From NCBI RefSeq assembly GCF_022809715.1, contig NZ_CP094460.1, positions 992,001 through 1,056,000 of the forward strand: a DNA stretch of 64,000 bases, written 5' to 3'. Positions 8,583 through 17,739 of the stretch are shown one piece after another. The translations under genes were made by a program, and so were the position numbers. The stretch's first letter is position 1, and every line of letters starts with the position of its first letter. Below the pieces are notes generated by a model. That model was not told the origin of the DNA. It ran no database searches and saw nothing but the letters and a program-made list of their open reading frames with translations. Source of the stretch: Burkholderia pyrrocinia. Its GTDB lineage: Bacteria; Pseudomonadota; Gammaproteobacteria; Burkholderiales; Burkholderiaceae.

Positions 8583-9941
8583 TCAAGCTCCCCCGATCTT
8601 CATTGCATCGATCAGCCACGATCCGGAGGTCGCCCATCCCCTCGTCAACGCGTCGCTGCCGATCGCCTGTAGTCCGCCGAACATCCGGCGGAGATTCGAC
8701 GCTATCGTGATACCGCTCACCGGGAACCGGATCTCGCCGTCTTCCACCCAGAACCCCTTGGCGCCGCGGGAGAAATCCCCCGTCAAGCGGTTCACGCCGC
8801 CGCCAACCATCTCCGTGACCAGAAGTCCGCGATGCAGCTTCCTCAGCATCGCGGCGAAGTCGTCGCCGGGCCGGGTCCGTGTACTGCGCATCTCGAGGTT
8901 GTGGGGCCCATAGCCGTTGCCGGTGGGCGTCAGGTTCAAGCGGCGCGCCGCATAAAGCCCGAGAAACAGCCCGCGCAGGCGGCCGTCCTCCACCACCTTG
9001 CGGCGCCCGCCCGGAATGCCGTCTCTGTCGAAGCAGCGGCTGGCCATCCCGCGCTTGACGAACGGATCCTCGTCAAGCTGGACATGCGGCGGAAACAAGG
9101 ACGAATCGATGTCATCCTTCAAGAACGATCCGCTCCGGTAGAGCGCATCCCCCGATGCCGAGGACACCAGTTCGGCCAGCAGCCCCAGCGACGCCGACGG
9201 CTCGAACAGAACCGGGCATTGCTGCGTGGGGACTTGCGTCGCGCCGAGCGCGTCGATGGCTCGCCTGGCGGCCAGCGCCCCGACCTCCTCCGGTTTCGCG
9301 AGATCGTCGAATGCGCGACTTGCATGGCCCCAGAAACCGATCTGCTTTTCGCCGGCGCCGAACGCGACGGGCGCACATGCGATCGAATGGACGGACCACG
9401 GCGCTGTCGCATGGAACCCCGCCGACGTGGCCAGCAACGACGTGCCCGACATCGTTCTCACCGTTACGCCCTTCGACGCCTTGATCGACGGGTCATGTGC
9501 GAGCGCCGCATCCTCGGCGCGTTGCGCATGGGCACCGATGTCGTCGAGCGACCAATTCAGCGGGTGATGGAGATCGAGATCGGGAAAGTCCCTGGCCAAC
9601 TGGCTCGAATCGGCGAATCCGGCCGCGGGATCGGGCTCGGTTGCGGCGGTGCTCTCGATCGCCGCGCGAACGATCTTTCTCAGCCCGTCGTCCGACAGGT
9701 CCGACGATTTCGCGAAAGCACGTTTTCCGTCGCGAAACACCGTCACCGTCATCTCCAGGGTGCCGCAAAAACTGCGTTCCGTCTGCACCCGGTTCGTCAC
9801 GGTCACGGCGCTCGATTCGGCGGCCTCGATCTCCACGCGCGTCCCCTCCGCGCCCGCCTGCCGCGCGAACGCGATCACTCGCTCCGCCGAACTCGCCAGC
9901 TCAGCAGCGACGGTTTGCAACTGCGTACTGCTCGATTGCAT
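8583..9941 (-). CDS. TldE/PmbA-family partner of TldD
   Basis: A 452-residue PmbA/TldE homologue. It carries the family C-terminal block (RGAKGFWVEDGEIRFPVSGI) and the STRTRPGDDF region, but lacks the HExxxH metal motif, as expected for the non-catalytic subunit that forms the cage with TldD. It starts 42 bp after the thioredoxin-fusion stop and ends 3 bp before tldD, so the two are almost certainly co-translated. Its place in a TonB/ABC-transporter operon is the unusual point. Confidence 0.88.
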   Translation of the reverse strand: MQSSSTQLQTVAAELASSAERVIAFARQAGAEGTRVEIEAAESSAVTVTNRVQTERSFCGTLEMTVTVFRDGKRAFAKSSDLSDDGLRKIVRAAIESTAATEPDPAAGFADSSQLARDFPDLDLHHPLNWSLDDIGAHAQRAEDAALAHDPSIKASKGVTVRTMSGTSLLATSAGFHATAPWSVHSIACAPVAFGAGEKQIGFWGHASRAFDDLAKPEEVGALAARRAIDALGATQVPTQQCPVLFEPSASLGLLAELVSSASGDALYRSGSFLKDDIDSSLFPPHVQLDEDPFVKRGMASRCFDRDGIPGGRRKVVEDGRLRGLFLGLYAARRLNLTPTGNGYGPHNLEMRSTRTRPGDDFAAMLRKLHRGLLVTEMVGGGVNRLTGDFSRGAKGFWVEDGEIRFPVSGITIASNLRRMFGGLQAIGSDALTRGWATSGSWLIDAMKIGGA

Positions 9942-9983
9942 CAGCCTGCTCCTCCGCCATGCGGCATCGTGTCGTTGAATGCC

Positions 9984-11207
9984 TCAGGCGGTCTGCCCGG
10001 TGAGCTGAATCAGCATGTCGCCGATCGCGCTGCCCCGCTCGGCCGCGGCGAGATGGCCGTCCTCGTAATAAGACAGGAAACGCCCCACGAGTTGAGGATC
10101 GACCTCCGCCACACGCTCCATCAGCGCGCTGCCCCTCGGCGGCTCGACGCCGGCGTCGATTGCCTGCTTGAAGACCCCTTCCGCCAATTGATTCAAGCGC
10201 GCATCGTCCTGCGCGCCCCAGTTGCATTTGACCTGCAGCCATTTCCGCATGGAGCCGCAAAGTGAAAAGACGAACTCCTTCAACATGTCCGGATTCCGGG
10301 CCAACGAGGACGAAGCGACCTCCAGCACCTCGGCGGCCACGGCAGCACTCCCGTCGCCGAGTTCGGCCGCCGCGTCCCTGGATGCCTGCCTGACGTCCGC
10401 CCAGTTCGCGTCCGCCACCGGGGAGCCGTCCAATTCCGCCGCGTGCAGCGAAACCAGCTCGTCACGAATCGCCAGCAACCTCGATTCCCCCTCCAGCGTG
10501 TCCGAGACGATCCGGCTCGACAGGATCGACATCAGCAGCCGGCCGGGCAGCGTCGAGAGGTTCGCGCCGACCGGTACGCTTTCCAGCCAGTCCGCCACGA
10601 ACAGCGCCGCCTTGAAATGGGTGCCTCGATAGCTCGACAGGACCGTCACCGCGTCGACCACATCGGTCGGCATGCCCAACACGGACGCGCACTCGTCCGG
10701 ATCACGCGAGTCGGCAACGAATTCCAGTGCGCCGCTGATCTTTTCCGGCCACATGGGGGTGCCCAGCGCGGCTTGCTTGTGCTCCAGATAATCGAGCAAC
10801 CGTGCGATGCGAGCCGCTTTCACCTGCGGATCGCCGCCGAACGCGCGAAGCGTCACTTCGGGCTTGGCCAGCTGCGTGACGGTTCCCAGGTGCGCATCGA
10901 GATAACTCGCCAACTGCGTGGCCGACCGCGGTCCCACGATGCGGCCCGCCTCATGGCCGCCGTTCATGAGCACCAGGGCGGGAATACCGCGCACACCGAA
11001 ACGCTCGCGCAAGGACGGATGCTCGTCGACGTTGACCTTGACGATGTCGACCTTGCCGTCGAAGTTCCGCGCCACCTTCTCGAGCGTCGGCGCCAGCGCC
11101 TTGCACGGCCCGCACCATTCGGCCCAGAAGTCGACCAGCACCGGACGGCTGTTCATCATCACGTCGGCCTCGAAGCTCGCGGCGGTCACACTTTTCAAAT
11201 CGCTCAT
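9984..11207 (-). CDS. Thioredoxin domain fused to a long C-terminal domain of unknown function
   Basis: A 407-residue protein. Residues 1-110 are a canonical thioredoxin: VLVDFWAEWCGPCK gives the redox pair Cys32/Cys35, and the cis-proline motif GVRGIPALVLM follows. There is no signal peptide, so it is cytoplasmic. Residues 115-407 look all-helical and match nothing I know; they do not read as the TPR tail of CnoX/YbbN, which in E. coli also lacks the CxxC. I chose the ATG at 11207 because AGGAA precedes it and the thioredoxin fold starts immediately. An upstream in-frame ATG at 11282 adds unrelated residues. It lies between the ABC transporter and tldE, which suggests it reduces or holds an imported substrate before proteolysis (inference). 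Confidence 0.85.
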   Translation of the reverse strand: MSDLKSVTAASFEADVMMNSRPVLVDFWAEWCGPCKALAPTLEKVARNFDGKVDIVKVNVDEHPSLRERFGVRGIPALVLMNGGHEAGRIVGPRSATQLASYLDAHLGTVTQLAKPEVTLRAFGGDPQVKAARIARLLDYLEHKQAALGTPMWPEKISGALEFVADSRDPDECASVLGMPTDVVDAVTVLSSYRGTHFKAALFVADWLESVPVGANLSTLPGRLLMSILSSRIVSDTLEGESRLLAIRDELVSLHAAELDGSPVADANWADVRQASRDAAAELGDGSAAVAAEVLEVASSSLARNPDMLKEFVFSLCGSMRKWLQVKCNWGAQDDARLNQLAEGVFKQAIDAGVEPPRGSALMERVAEVDPQLVGRFLSYYEDGHLAAAERGSAIGDMLIQLTGQTA

Positions 11208-11286
11208 TTCACGTTCCTGTCCATAAGTTCGGTTTCGTCGGACCTTGCCCCCGGTGAGGTGCAAGCGTCTTGACGGGATCACGGTG

Positions 11287-13068
11287 TCATGCCGGGCAAG
11301 CAGACGAAGCCGTGCCGGTCAGGCCGGCCGCGACCGCGGATGCCCATTCCGGTGAAAAGTCGAGGGTCTGCTGATGAAAGGCCAGCAACTCCTTTCGATG
11401 CGCGACGCTGAGGATCGTGGCCTGAGGTAGCCGGTCGATCAGCAGTTGGTAGAGCGTTCGCTCGCTCTCGGTGTCGAGCGCCGACGTGCATTCATCGAGA
11501 AATATCGTGGTCGGGCTGGCCAGCAACACGCGTGCGAACGCCACCCGCTGCTGCTCTCCGCCGGAAAGCCGGTCGCTCCAGCGATCGGCGTCCAGCATCG
11601 ATGCAACGTGCGCATCGAGGCCGCATGCGCGCAGGACGTCCGCGCATTGGCCGTCGGTGTACGTCGATTCCTCGTGCGGATACGCGATCGCCGCCTTCAA
11701 CGTGCCGACGGGAATGTAGCTGCGCTGCGGAACGAACATCGTTCCTTCGGCACCGCAGGTGACGATGCCCTCGCCGTAGGGCCAGAGGCCCGCGAGCGCT
11801 CTGAGCAGCGTGCTTTTCCCGCTTCCGGAGCGCCCGCGGATCAGACAGCGCGAACCGGGTGCGAGCGAGAAGTCGGGCACGCGAGCAATCTCCGCGCCGG
11901 CTGCGTCGCGCAGAACCAACCCGTGGGCGCCTACGGCTCCGCGCTCGCCGGCGGTCAACACGACGTTTCCCCGCGAATCCAGCGCGTTCACGTAGAGAAA
12001 TTCCCGAAGCCGGTTCGCTTCGGCGCGCCACGCGGTGAATCCCAGATAAGCCTGGGGAAAGAATGCCAGGGAACTGGACACGGAACTGAATGCTGCGTTC
12101 GATTGCATCAGCCCGCCCAGCGTCAGCCCCCCCGTTATCAGTTGCGGCAATACCAGCAACGTGGGCACCACGGGCACCACCGAGCTGAATTGCCCGACGA
12201 TGTTGGTAAACAGCGAGACCCGCGTGTTGACCCAAAGCAGCGCATAAAGATTCGAAACGACCTGGCGAAAAGCCCCGTTCAATCGCTTGCCTTCCGCGCC
12301 GCTTCCATCGAAGAAGGCGATCTGCTCGGCGAATTCGCGCACCCGCACCATCAGCACGCGGAAGTCGCCCTCCACGCGGTTCTGCTTGGCATTGAGGGTG
12401 ATCAAGCGTCGGCCGAGCAGGTGCGTGGCCCAGAAAAACAGGCCTTGATAGAGAAAGACGGCATAGACCAGGTATCCGTGGATGCTGTACGTGTGTCCAC
12501 CGATATCGAGATCCAGGGAATGGCCGATCGACCACAGGATCACGCTGAAGCTCACGATGCTCACCGGCACCTGAAGCACGCCCATCGACAGCTGCAAGGT
12601 GTCCTTGACGAACTGCTTCGCATCCTCCGCGATACGCTGATCGATGTTCTCGAGCGCGCGGTCGCGCTCGATGCGGTAGTAGGTATGGCGGGCCAGCCAC
12701 TGATCGGCCAGCCAGGTCGTCAGCCATCGCCGCCAGCGAATCTCGACGATCGATTGCATCACCACCGTGGACACCGTCAGCGCGGCGGCGGCCATGGACA
12801 CCAGCAGGAACTGCAACAGCAGGTTCGGCAGCGCCTGAAACCTCCCGGATCCCACGGCGTCGTAGAACGTGCCGGTCCATCGGTTGAGCCACACGGCGAT
12901 ATAGGTGTGGCTCCAGCCCGCCCCAAGCACGTAGGCGAGCATCAATGCCGACAGCATGCCCTCCCTGGTGGTCCAGTACGGCGTGATCAACTTCCAGACG
13001 GAAGGAAAGTGACGCCTGGCATCCCGATCCTCGGCCCGGTCCGTCGGGAATGCCCGATTCCCGATCAT
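11287..13068 (-). CDS. SbmA/YddA-like ABC transporter, permease fused to ATPase
   Basis: A 593-residue fused transporter of the SbmA/BacA-like ABC family. The N-terminal two-thirds (to about residue 340) contains six membrane segments with family-typical stretches (TYIAVWLNRWTGTFYDA near residue 55, RWRRWLTTWLADQWL, YYRIERDRALENIDQRIAED). The ATPase domain shows Walker A IRGRSGSGKSTLL near residue 420, the signature LSGGEQQRVAFARVL and Walker B TTIFLDECTSALD. SbmA and BacA move peptides, including microcin B17, across the inner membrane; fused versions (YddA, Rv1819c) also handle cobalamin and hydrophilic solutes. The ATG overlaps the exbD stop (ATGA), so it is translationally coupled to the energy module. 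Direction and substrate are inferred. Confidence 0.88.
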   Translation of the reverse strand: MIGNRAFPTDRAEDRDARRHFPSVWKLITPYWTTREGMLSALMLAYVLGAGWSHTYIAVWLNRWTGTFYDAVGSGRFQALPNLLLQFLLVSMAAAALTVSTVVMQSIVEIRWRRWLTTWLADQWLARHTYYRIERDRALENIDQRIAEDAKQFVKDTLQLSMGVLQVPVSIVSFSVILWSIGHSLDLDIGGHTYSIHGYLVYAVFLYQGLFFWATHLLGRRLITLNAKQNRVEGDFRVLMVRVREFAEQIAFFDGSGAEGKRLNGAFRQVVSNLYALLWVNTRVSLFTNIVGQFSSVVPVVPTLLVLPQLITGGLTLGGLMQSNAAFSSVSSSLAFFPQAYLGFTAWRAEANRLREFLYVNALDSRGNVVLTAGERGAVGAHGLVLRDAAGAEIARVPDFSLAPGSRCLIRGRSGSGKSTLLRALAGLWPYGEGIVTCGAEGTMFVPQRSYIPVGTLKAAIAYPHEESTYTDGQCADVLRACGLDAHVASMLDADRWSDRLSGGEQQRVAFARVLLASPTTIFLDECTSALDTESERTLYQLLIDRLPQATILSVAHRKELLAFHQQTLDFSPEWASAVAAGLTGTASSACPA

Positions 13069-13487
13069 TGCTGGCCCTTGGTCGGTTGCATGACGAAATT
13101 GATCTTGTTCAGCCCGCCGCCCTGCAGCGCCGCGAGTATCGTGGCGACCTTCCCGTATTCGACGTGCTCGTCGGCATTGATGTTGACGGCCGGAGGATCG
13201 CCCTGCTTCGAAGCCGCCTCGACACGCAGCTTCAGCGCCGCATCGTCGACCACGTCCTTGTTCCACAGCACGGTCTTGTCAGCCGTGATCGACAGGTCGA
13301 TGTCCTGCGTTTTCGACTGGGCGGGCTGTGCCGCGGCCTTGGGCAGATCGACCTTCACCGCCTTGTTGATGACAGGCAGCGTCACGATGAAAATGATCAG
13401 CAGAACCAACATGACGTCGATCAGCGGCGTCATGTTGATGTCGTTCATCACGCCTTCGTCGTTGTTGCCATCCATGAGAATCGACAC
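13065..13487 (-). CDS. exbD: ExbD-type TonB energy-transducing protein
   Basis: A 140-residue biopolymer transport protein. It has a short cytoplasmic start, one membrane helix (MTPLIDVMLVLLIIFIVTLP) that includes the conserved proton-pathway Asp, and a periplasmic domain ending in NKINFVMQPTKG. It works with ExbB and TonB to pass proton-motive force to the outer-membrane receptor. It starts 13 bp after exbB and overlaps the ABC transporter start. Confidence 0.92.
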   Translation of the reverse strand: MSILMDGNNDEGVMNDINMTPLIDVMLVLLIIFIVTLPVINKAVKVDLPKAAAQPAQSKTQDIDLSITADKTVLWNKDVVDDAALKLRVEAASKQGDPPAVNINADEHVEYGKVATILAALQGGGLNKINFVMQPTKGQQ

Positions 13488-13500
13488 GATTGGCTCCCGA

Positions 13501-14235
13501 TCAGGCGGCGGCGTTGACGCGCTTGCTCGTCGCCGGCGCCGCGGGCACCGGGCGAACGTCGCAGCGGGCCTTGGCGCCTGTCACGAAGTACACGTGCAAC
13601 TCGTGCACGAACCGGTTCAGGCGATGGCTCACCCGCTTGTTGCCTCGATTGACGTAGTTGAATCCGAGCACGGCGGGGATCGCCACGAACAGGCCGATCG
13701 CCGTCATGATCAGCGACTCGCCGACCGGGCCCGCGACATGATCGAGGCTGGCCTGTCCCGACACGCCGATGGCCATCAGCGCGTGATAGATGCCCCACAC
13801 GGTCCCGAACAGGCCGACGAACGGCGCGGTACTGCCGATCGACCCGAGGATGGCCAGGCCGTTCTGCAGGCGGGCAACCTCGTCGTCGAAGGCGTTGCGC
13901 AGGCCGCGCGCCACCCATTCGCTGCTGCTGAGGCTTCCTTGCAGCGACGCGTCGCCACCGGCCTGCTGGTCGTTCGCCTCGCGGCCGGCAAGCGCCACGG
14001 CGCGATACGGATTGTCGGTGCCGTCGCCCAGGGCCTCGATGCCGTCATCGAGCGACGGCGTGGACCAGAAGCGCGTCTGCGCACGTTTTCCCATGGTCTC
14101 GAGGCGTCGATTCGCCAAGCCCTTGGTCACGATGACGAACCACGACACGATCGACATGCCGAGAAGAAAGACGAAGATGAACCGGGTGATGAAGTCGCCC
14201 TGCTGCCAGACGTTGGCGATGCCGTACTGTTCCAT
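13501..14235 (-). CDS. exbB: ExbB-type TonB proton-channel protein
   Basis: A 244-residue MotA/TolQ/ExbB protein. Membrane segments lie near residues 17-37, 125-150 and 165-190, with the conserved GTVWGIYHAL and IAVPAVLGFNY-like block (here VAIPAVLGFNYVNRGNK). I chose the ATG at 14235 because GGAG precedes it with good spacing; the in-frame ATG at 14265 overlaps the tonB end. It forms the proton channel with ExbD. Confidence 0.92.
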   Translation of the reverse strand: MEQYGIANVWQQGDFITRFIFVFLLGMSIVSWFVIVTKGLANRRLETMGKRAQTRFWSTPSLDDGIEALGDGTDNPYRAVALAGREANDQQAGGDASLQGSLSSSEWVARGLRNAFDDEVARLQNGLAILGSIGSTAPFVGLFGTVWGIYHALMAIGVSGQASLDHVAGPVGESLIMTAIGLFVAIPAVLGFNYVNRGNKRVSHRLNRFVHELHVYFVTGAKARCDVRPVPAAPATSKRVNAAA

Positions 14236-14257
14236 TTTTTGCTCCGTAGATTCCAGG

Positions 14258-15013
14258 TCAATCATTCAGGTTGAAGGCGATCGGCTGCTCGGCCTCTACG
14301 GCACGGGCAATACCGGCGGTCGTGTAGGGCTGGCAATGGCCGGCTTCGATCGCCGCCAGCGCGGCCGCATCCAGCAGCGGGTAGCCGCTGCTTTGCGCAA
14401 CCCGCGCCGTCTTCACCGCACCGTCCACGCCGATGTTCAGCCTCACCACCACCGTGCCTTGCTGGTCCAGCCGCCGGGCCTTCGGCGGATAGTCCGGCCG
14501 CGGGATACGGCAACCGAGCTGCTTGAGCTCCGCGCTGCTAATCTGCTTCGGGCTATCGAGCAGTTGGGGACCCGGCGCGGGTGCAGGCGGTGTCGCAGCG
14601 GAGGGCGCGACCGCGCTGGGCACCGGTACCGGCGGCGCCGGCGGCGCCGGCTCGACCGGTTTGACGGGCTCGGTCTTGGCTGGCGCGATGGTCCGGGCAG
14701 CAGGAGCCTCCGAGGAAAGCAAGGGTGCCGTCTTCCGCACCACCGGCTTTTCGACGGGCTTGGGTTCCGGCTTCCGCTGAGGCTCCTGCTTGGGCTTCGG
14801 TTCCGGCCGCGCGACGGGCTCGGGTGTCGGCGCGGCAACGAGCCTGACCTGAACCGACGCACCGGAGGCCCGGTCGGCCTCCAGCCTGATCAGGTCCACG
14901 CTGCGATGAACGATCAGATACAGCCCCAGTGCGTGCGCCAGCACGACCGCGCCCCCGATCGCCGCGCGCCGCCATCGCGCCCGCGAATGAGTGATGCGCT
15001 CAGGATTCGACAT
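14258..15013 (-). CDS. tonB: TonB energy-transducing protein
   Basis: A 251-residue TonB. An N-terminal anchor (AAIGGAVVLAHALGLYLIV, about residues 18-36) is followed by a long Pro-Glu/Pro-Lys spacer (about residues 60-155). The C-terminal domain contains the YPPKARRLDQQGTVVVRLNI motif typical of TonB family C-termini. The ATG at 15013 has GGAG upstream. An alternative ATG at 15055 overlaps the receptor stop and would add 14 residues. A private TonB next to its receptor suggests a dedicated transport system. Confidence 0.92.
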   Translation of the reverse strand: MSNPERITHSRARWRRAAIGGAVVLAHALGLYLIVHRSVDLIRLEADRASGASVQVRLVAAPTPEPVARPEPKPKQEPQRKPEPKPVEKPVVRKTAPLLSSEAPAARTIAPAKTEPVKPVEPAPPAPPVPVPSAVAPSAATPPAPAPGPQLLDSPKQISSAELKQLGCRIPRPDYPPKARRLDQQGTVVVRLNIGVDGAVKTARVAQSSGYPLLDAAALAAIEAGHCQPYTTAGIARAVEAEQPIAFNLND

Positions 15014-15044
15014 GCCGCCGCTCCACGGCCGAGTCTCGAGGGTG

Positions 15045-17435
15045 TCAGAAATCATAGGTGCCGGTGAGCATGATGGTCCGCTCCGGTCCCATCGGGATCA
15101 GGCTAGCGGTCGTGCTGCTGTAGTAGAGCTTGCGATTGAATACGTTCTTGACCGAAAGATTCAGGCCGTAACCCTTCTTCCGATAGAACACGCCGAGGTC
15201 CGTCTCCACCTGGCTGGGGATGCGGTACGCCGAGCCCGAACCGATGTACTGCCCGCTCGCGAAGAACAGCCCCGCGCCGACACCGAAACCCTGGAGCTTC
15301 TCTGAGCGGAAGTTGTAGGTCGCCCACAGGCTGGCGCTGTTCTTGGGCAGGTTCACCGCCAGCTTGCTGTTCGGCGGCTGCACGAAGTCGTTGTACGTGT
15401 AGCTGCCCACCACGTTGACACCGGGCAGCGGCTGCCCGGTAATCTCCGCTTCGAATCCGCGGCTGACGGCGCCGCCGGCAGGAAGATAGAAGCCGCGATG
15501 GGCCGGGTCGGCAACGTTGTAATTGCTGAACGAGGTGCGGTAAGCCGAGGTTGTGATGGCCAGCTTGTCGTCCAGCAGGTTGAACTTCATGCCCACTTCG
15601 ACCTGCTGGCTGGTTTGCGGGGGGAGCACACCGCCGCCGAATTTAAGCGCCGTGCCCGGCTGAAAGCCACGGTTGTAGCTGGCGTAGGCGGCAACCTCGG
15701 ACGTCAGTTCGTAGAGCAGGCCGAGGCTCGGGCTATACGCATTCTGATGGTTTCCCGGTGGTGGGTTACCGGCGTAGGTCGCATGTGTCAGATAGGTATC
15801 CCGGCGCACGGACGCGAGTGCATGGAAATTCTTGTAGGAGAACTGATCTTGTAGATACAAGCCGGTTTGGGTGAAGTAGGTAGTCCCATTCGGCATCAGG
15901 TTTCCCGTGTCGGAAGACGGAAGCGTAAATGAGCCGAAGACATTCGGAATGGAAATGAATTTCGATGTCGTGGTGTCAGACTGATGCTGGCTGTAGCGAA
16001 GAACGTCCCAGCCAGCAATCACCGTATTTTTCGCAGCGCCGACATTGAACTTGGCGCGCAGGTAGTTCTGGAAGCTCCAACTGTAGAAATCCGAAAGCGA
16101 ATCGAAATTGTGGAACAACACGCCGTTGGTCGCCGAGAGCGGCGTGGCCGTAGTCCAGGCTTGCTGCGTTTGTTGGGTCCGCGTATAGGAACCCTTGCTC
16201 ACGAAGGTCAGCGCCGAGCCGAGCTTTTGTTCGAGATGAATGAAAATATTGTCCGTTTGCGCGCCGAAATGGTCGGACGGCGTGCCAAGCGGCTTGTCGA
16301 TATAGTTTCGATAGATATCGCCGGCAGCATGGCCGAGCGTGAACTGGGGAACCGGCTCGCGGTAGACCGTGCGCTCATAGCCGACCGTCACATCCGTGGT
16401 CGAGTCCTTCCATTGCACAGTCGGCGCAAAGTAGAAATTTCTCTTGCCGTCATATCCCATCGAATTCTGGCCGACCCGTTCACCCGAGATGATGAAGCGA
16501 TACCGGAGTTTCTTGTCGGCGGTGATCGCGCCCGTGCTGTCCAGCGCGATCTGGGTGTCGCCGTACGATCCGTAGCCCACCTGGATTTCATGAAACGGAT
16601 CGGCCTGCGGCGTCTTCTTGACGAGATTGATGACGCCTCCCGGCGGACTGTTGCCATTCACGATGGCCGAGGGTCCCTTGACCACTTCCACGCTCGAGAT
16701 GGCGATCGTCGGCGTAACGTTAGGGGCCGTCCCGACAGTCGCCAATCCATCCGACGTGACGTTTTGCGCTACAAACCCGCGAATCGTGTAACTCGGCACG
16801 CCCAGCGGCCCCGGCCGCGTGACGACACCGGAAGCATTCCTCAGCACATCGGAGAGCGACTGAGCACCCTGGCTCTGGATCACCGCGGCATTGATGACGC
16901 TGACCGATTTCGGCGTCTCGCTCAGCGGCACATCCGAGCGCGCATAGGTGGAGGACGATTCCGCGACGAAGCCGGTACCGCCTGAATCCCGGCTGGCCGC
17001 CACGCTGATGAGGGGCAAGGTGGTGTCTACCTGCGCCGTGGTCGCCGCGGCTGCGGCAGCGGCCGGCGCCGACGAAACCCCCTTGGCATCCGCCTTGACG
17101 TGAGCCAGCGTGTAACCGCCGTTCGCCGTCGGAACCAGGTCGAGGCCCGTGCCCTGCAAGGCCTTGCGAATCGCGGCCTCGGCCGAATACGTGCCGTCCA
17201 CCGGCGTCGATTTGAGCGACTGCACCAATGACGCGTCATAGCTCAACGGAAGCTGCGCGACCCGGGCGATCTCCACCAACGTGCGATCCAGCGGACCGCT
17301 CGGCAGATGATAGGTGTGTTGTTCCGCCTGCTGCGCATACGCCGCGGACACCATGAAAGTCTGGGCAACCGCCATTGCGATCGCCATTGCCGCAACGTTG
17401 CGGGCCATACCCTTGCCGTCGAACTTGATCCCCAC
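15045..17435 (-). CDS. TonB-dependent receptor with N-terminal STN signalling domain (FecA-type)
   Basis: A receptor of about 796 residues. The GTG start at 17435 has AGGGAU upstream; an ATG at 17408 is possible and still leaves a full signal peptide ending AYA/QQ. Next comes an STN (secretin/TonB short N-terminal) domain (HTYHLPSGPLDRTLVEIARV... to about residue 100), which interacts with FecR-type anti-sigma factors. An Ala-rich linker and a TonB-box-like TLPLISVAAS precede the plug (PLSETPKSVSVI, VEVVKGPSAIVNG, GGVINLVKK) and a 22-strand barrel ending in LTGTYDF. Sequence style is that of siderophore-class receptors, but no siderophore genes are nearby and the downstream operon suggests a peptide-like ligand (inference). 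Confidence 0.9.
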   Translation of the reverse strand: MGIKFDGKGMARNVAAMAIAMAVAQTFMVSAAYAQQAEQHTYHLPSGPLDRTLVEIARVAQLPLSYDASLVQSLKSTPVDGTYSAEAAIRKALQGTGLDLVPTANGGYTLAHVKADAKGVSSAPAAAAAAATTAQVDTTLPLISVAASRDSGGTGFVAESSSTYARSDVPLSETPKSVSVINAAVIQSQGAQSLSDVLRNASGVVTRPGPLGVPSYTIRGFVAQNVTSDGLATVGTAPNVTPTIAISSVEVVKGPSAIVNGNSPPGGVINLVKKTPQADPFHEIQVGYGSYGDTQIALDSTGAITADKKLRYRFIISGERVGQNSMGYDGKRNFYFAPTVQWKDSTTDVTVGYERTVYREPVPQFTLGHAAGDIYRNYIDKPLGTPSDHFGAQTDNIFIHLEQKLGSALTFVSKGSYTRTQQTQQAWTTATPLSATNGVLFHNFDSLSDFYSWSFQNYLRAKFNVGAAKNTVIAGWDVLRYSQHQSDTTTSKFISIPNVFGSFTLPSSDTGNLMPNGTTYFTQTGLYLQDQFSYKNFHALASVRRDTYLTHATYAGNPPPGNHQNAYSPSLGLLYELTSEVAAYASYNRGFQPGTALKFGGGVLPPQTSQQVEVGMKFNLLDDKLAITTSAYRTSFSNYNVADPAHRGFYLPAGGAVSRGFEAEITGQPLPGVNVVGSYTYNDFVQPPNSKLAVNLPKNSASLWATYNFRSEKLQGFGVGAGLFFASGQYIGSGSAYRIPSQVETDLGVFYRKKGYGLNLSVKNVFNRKLYYSSTTASLIPMGPERTIMLTGTYDF

Positions 17436-17739
17436 GATGCACCCATCCCTAGTCGGTTGTATTTCGGCAAAACGCCTGTCTTGTCCCACACGATCGAGAA
17501 GTCGAGAAGCAGCGGTCAACCGCAACGGCATGCCTTCCCCCTTCACTCCCGGCTTCGCTCGAGGCCGCCGGCCCCGGCAGGCTTGCCGGCTCCTCATCCA
17601 CATGAAAAAGTCTAGCGATCCTGCCCGGAATACTTTTTTGAAAGAATTCGTCCTTCGCGCCATTTCCGGTTTTTTATTCCCACCGACCGCGCCGTCTTTG
17701 AAAATTCAATCCAGCAGGCGGAATCCGCAGACAAGAAAA
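17436..17739. promoter_or_regulatory. Leader and candidate ECF promoter of the receptor operon
   Basis: About 300 bp between the Lrp gene and the receptor. On the minus strand GGAAAT (17667-17662) is followed after about 16 bp by TCTTTC, which resembles the FecI-type -35/-10 pattern; this is weak evidence. An inverted repeat of GCCGGC halves (around 17568-17591) could fold in the mRNA leader. I see no Fur-box-like dyad. No coding frame is convincing. Confidence 0.3.

Noticed and set aside
11446..14274. A 942-codon plus-strand frame across the ABC transporter and exbBD
   Set aside because: Antisense shadow; the minus strand has overlapping, motif-complete transport genes.
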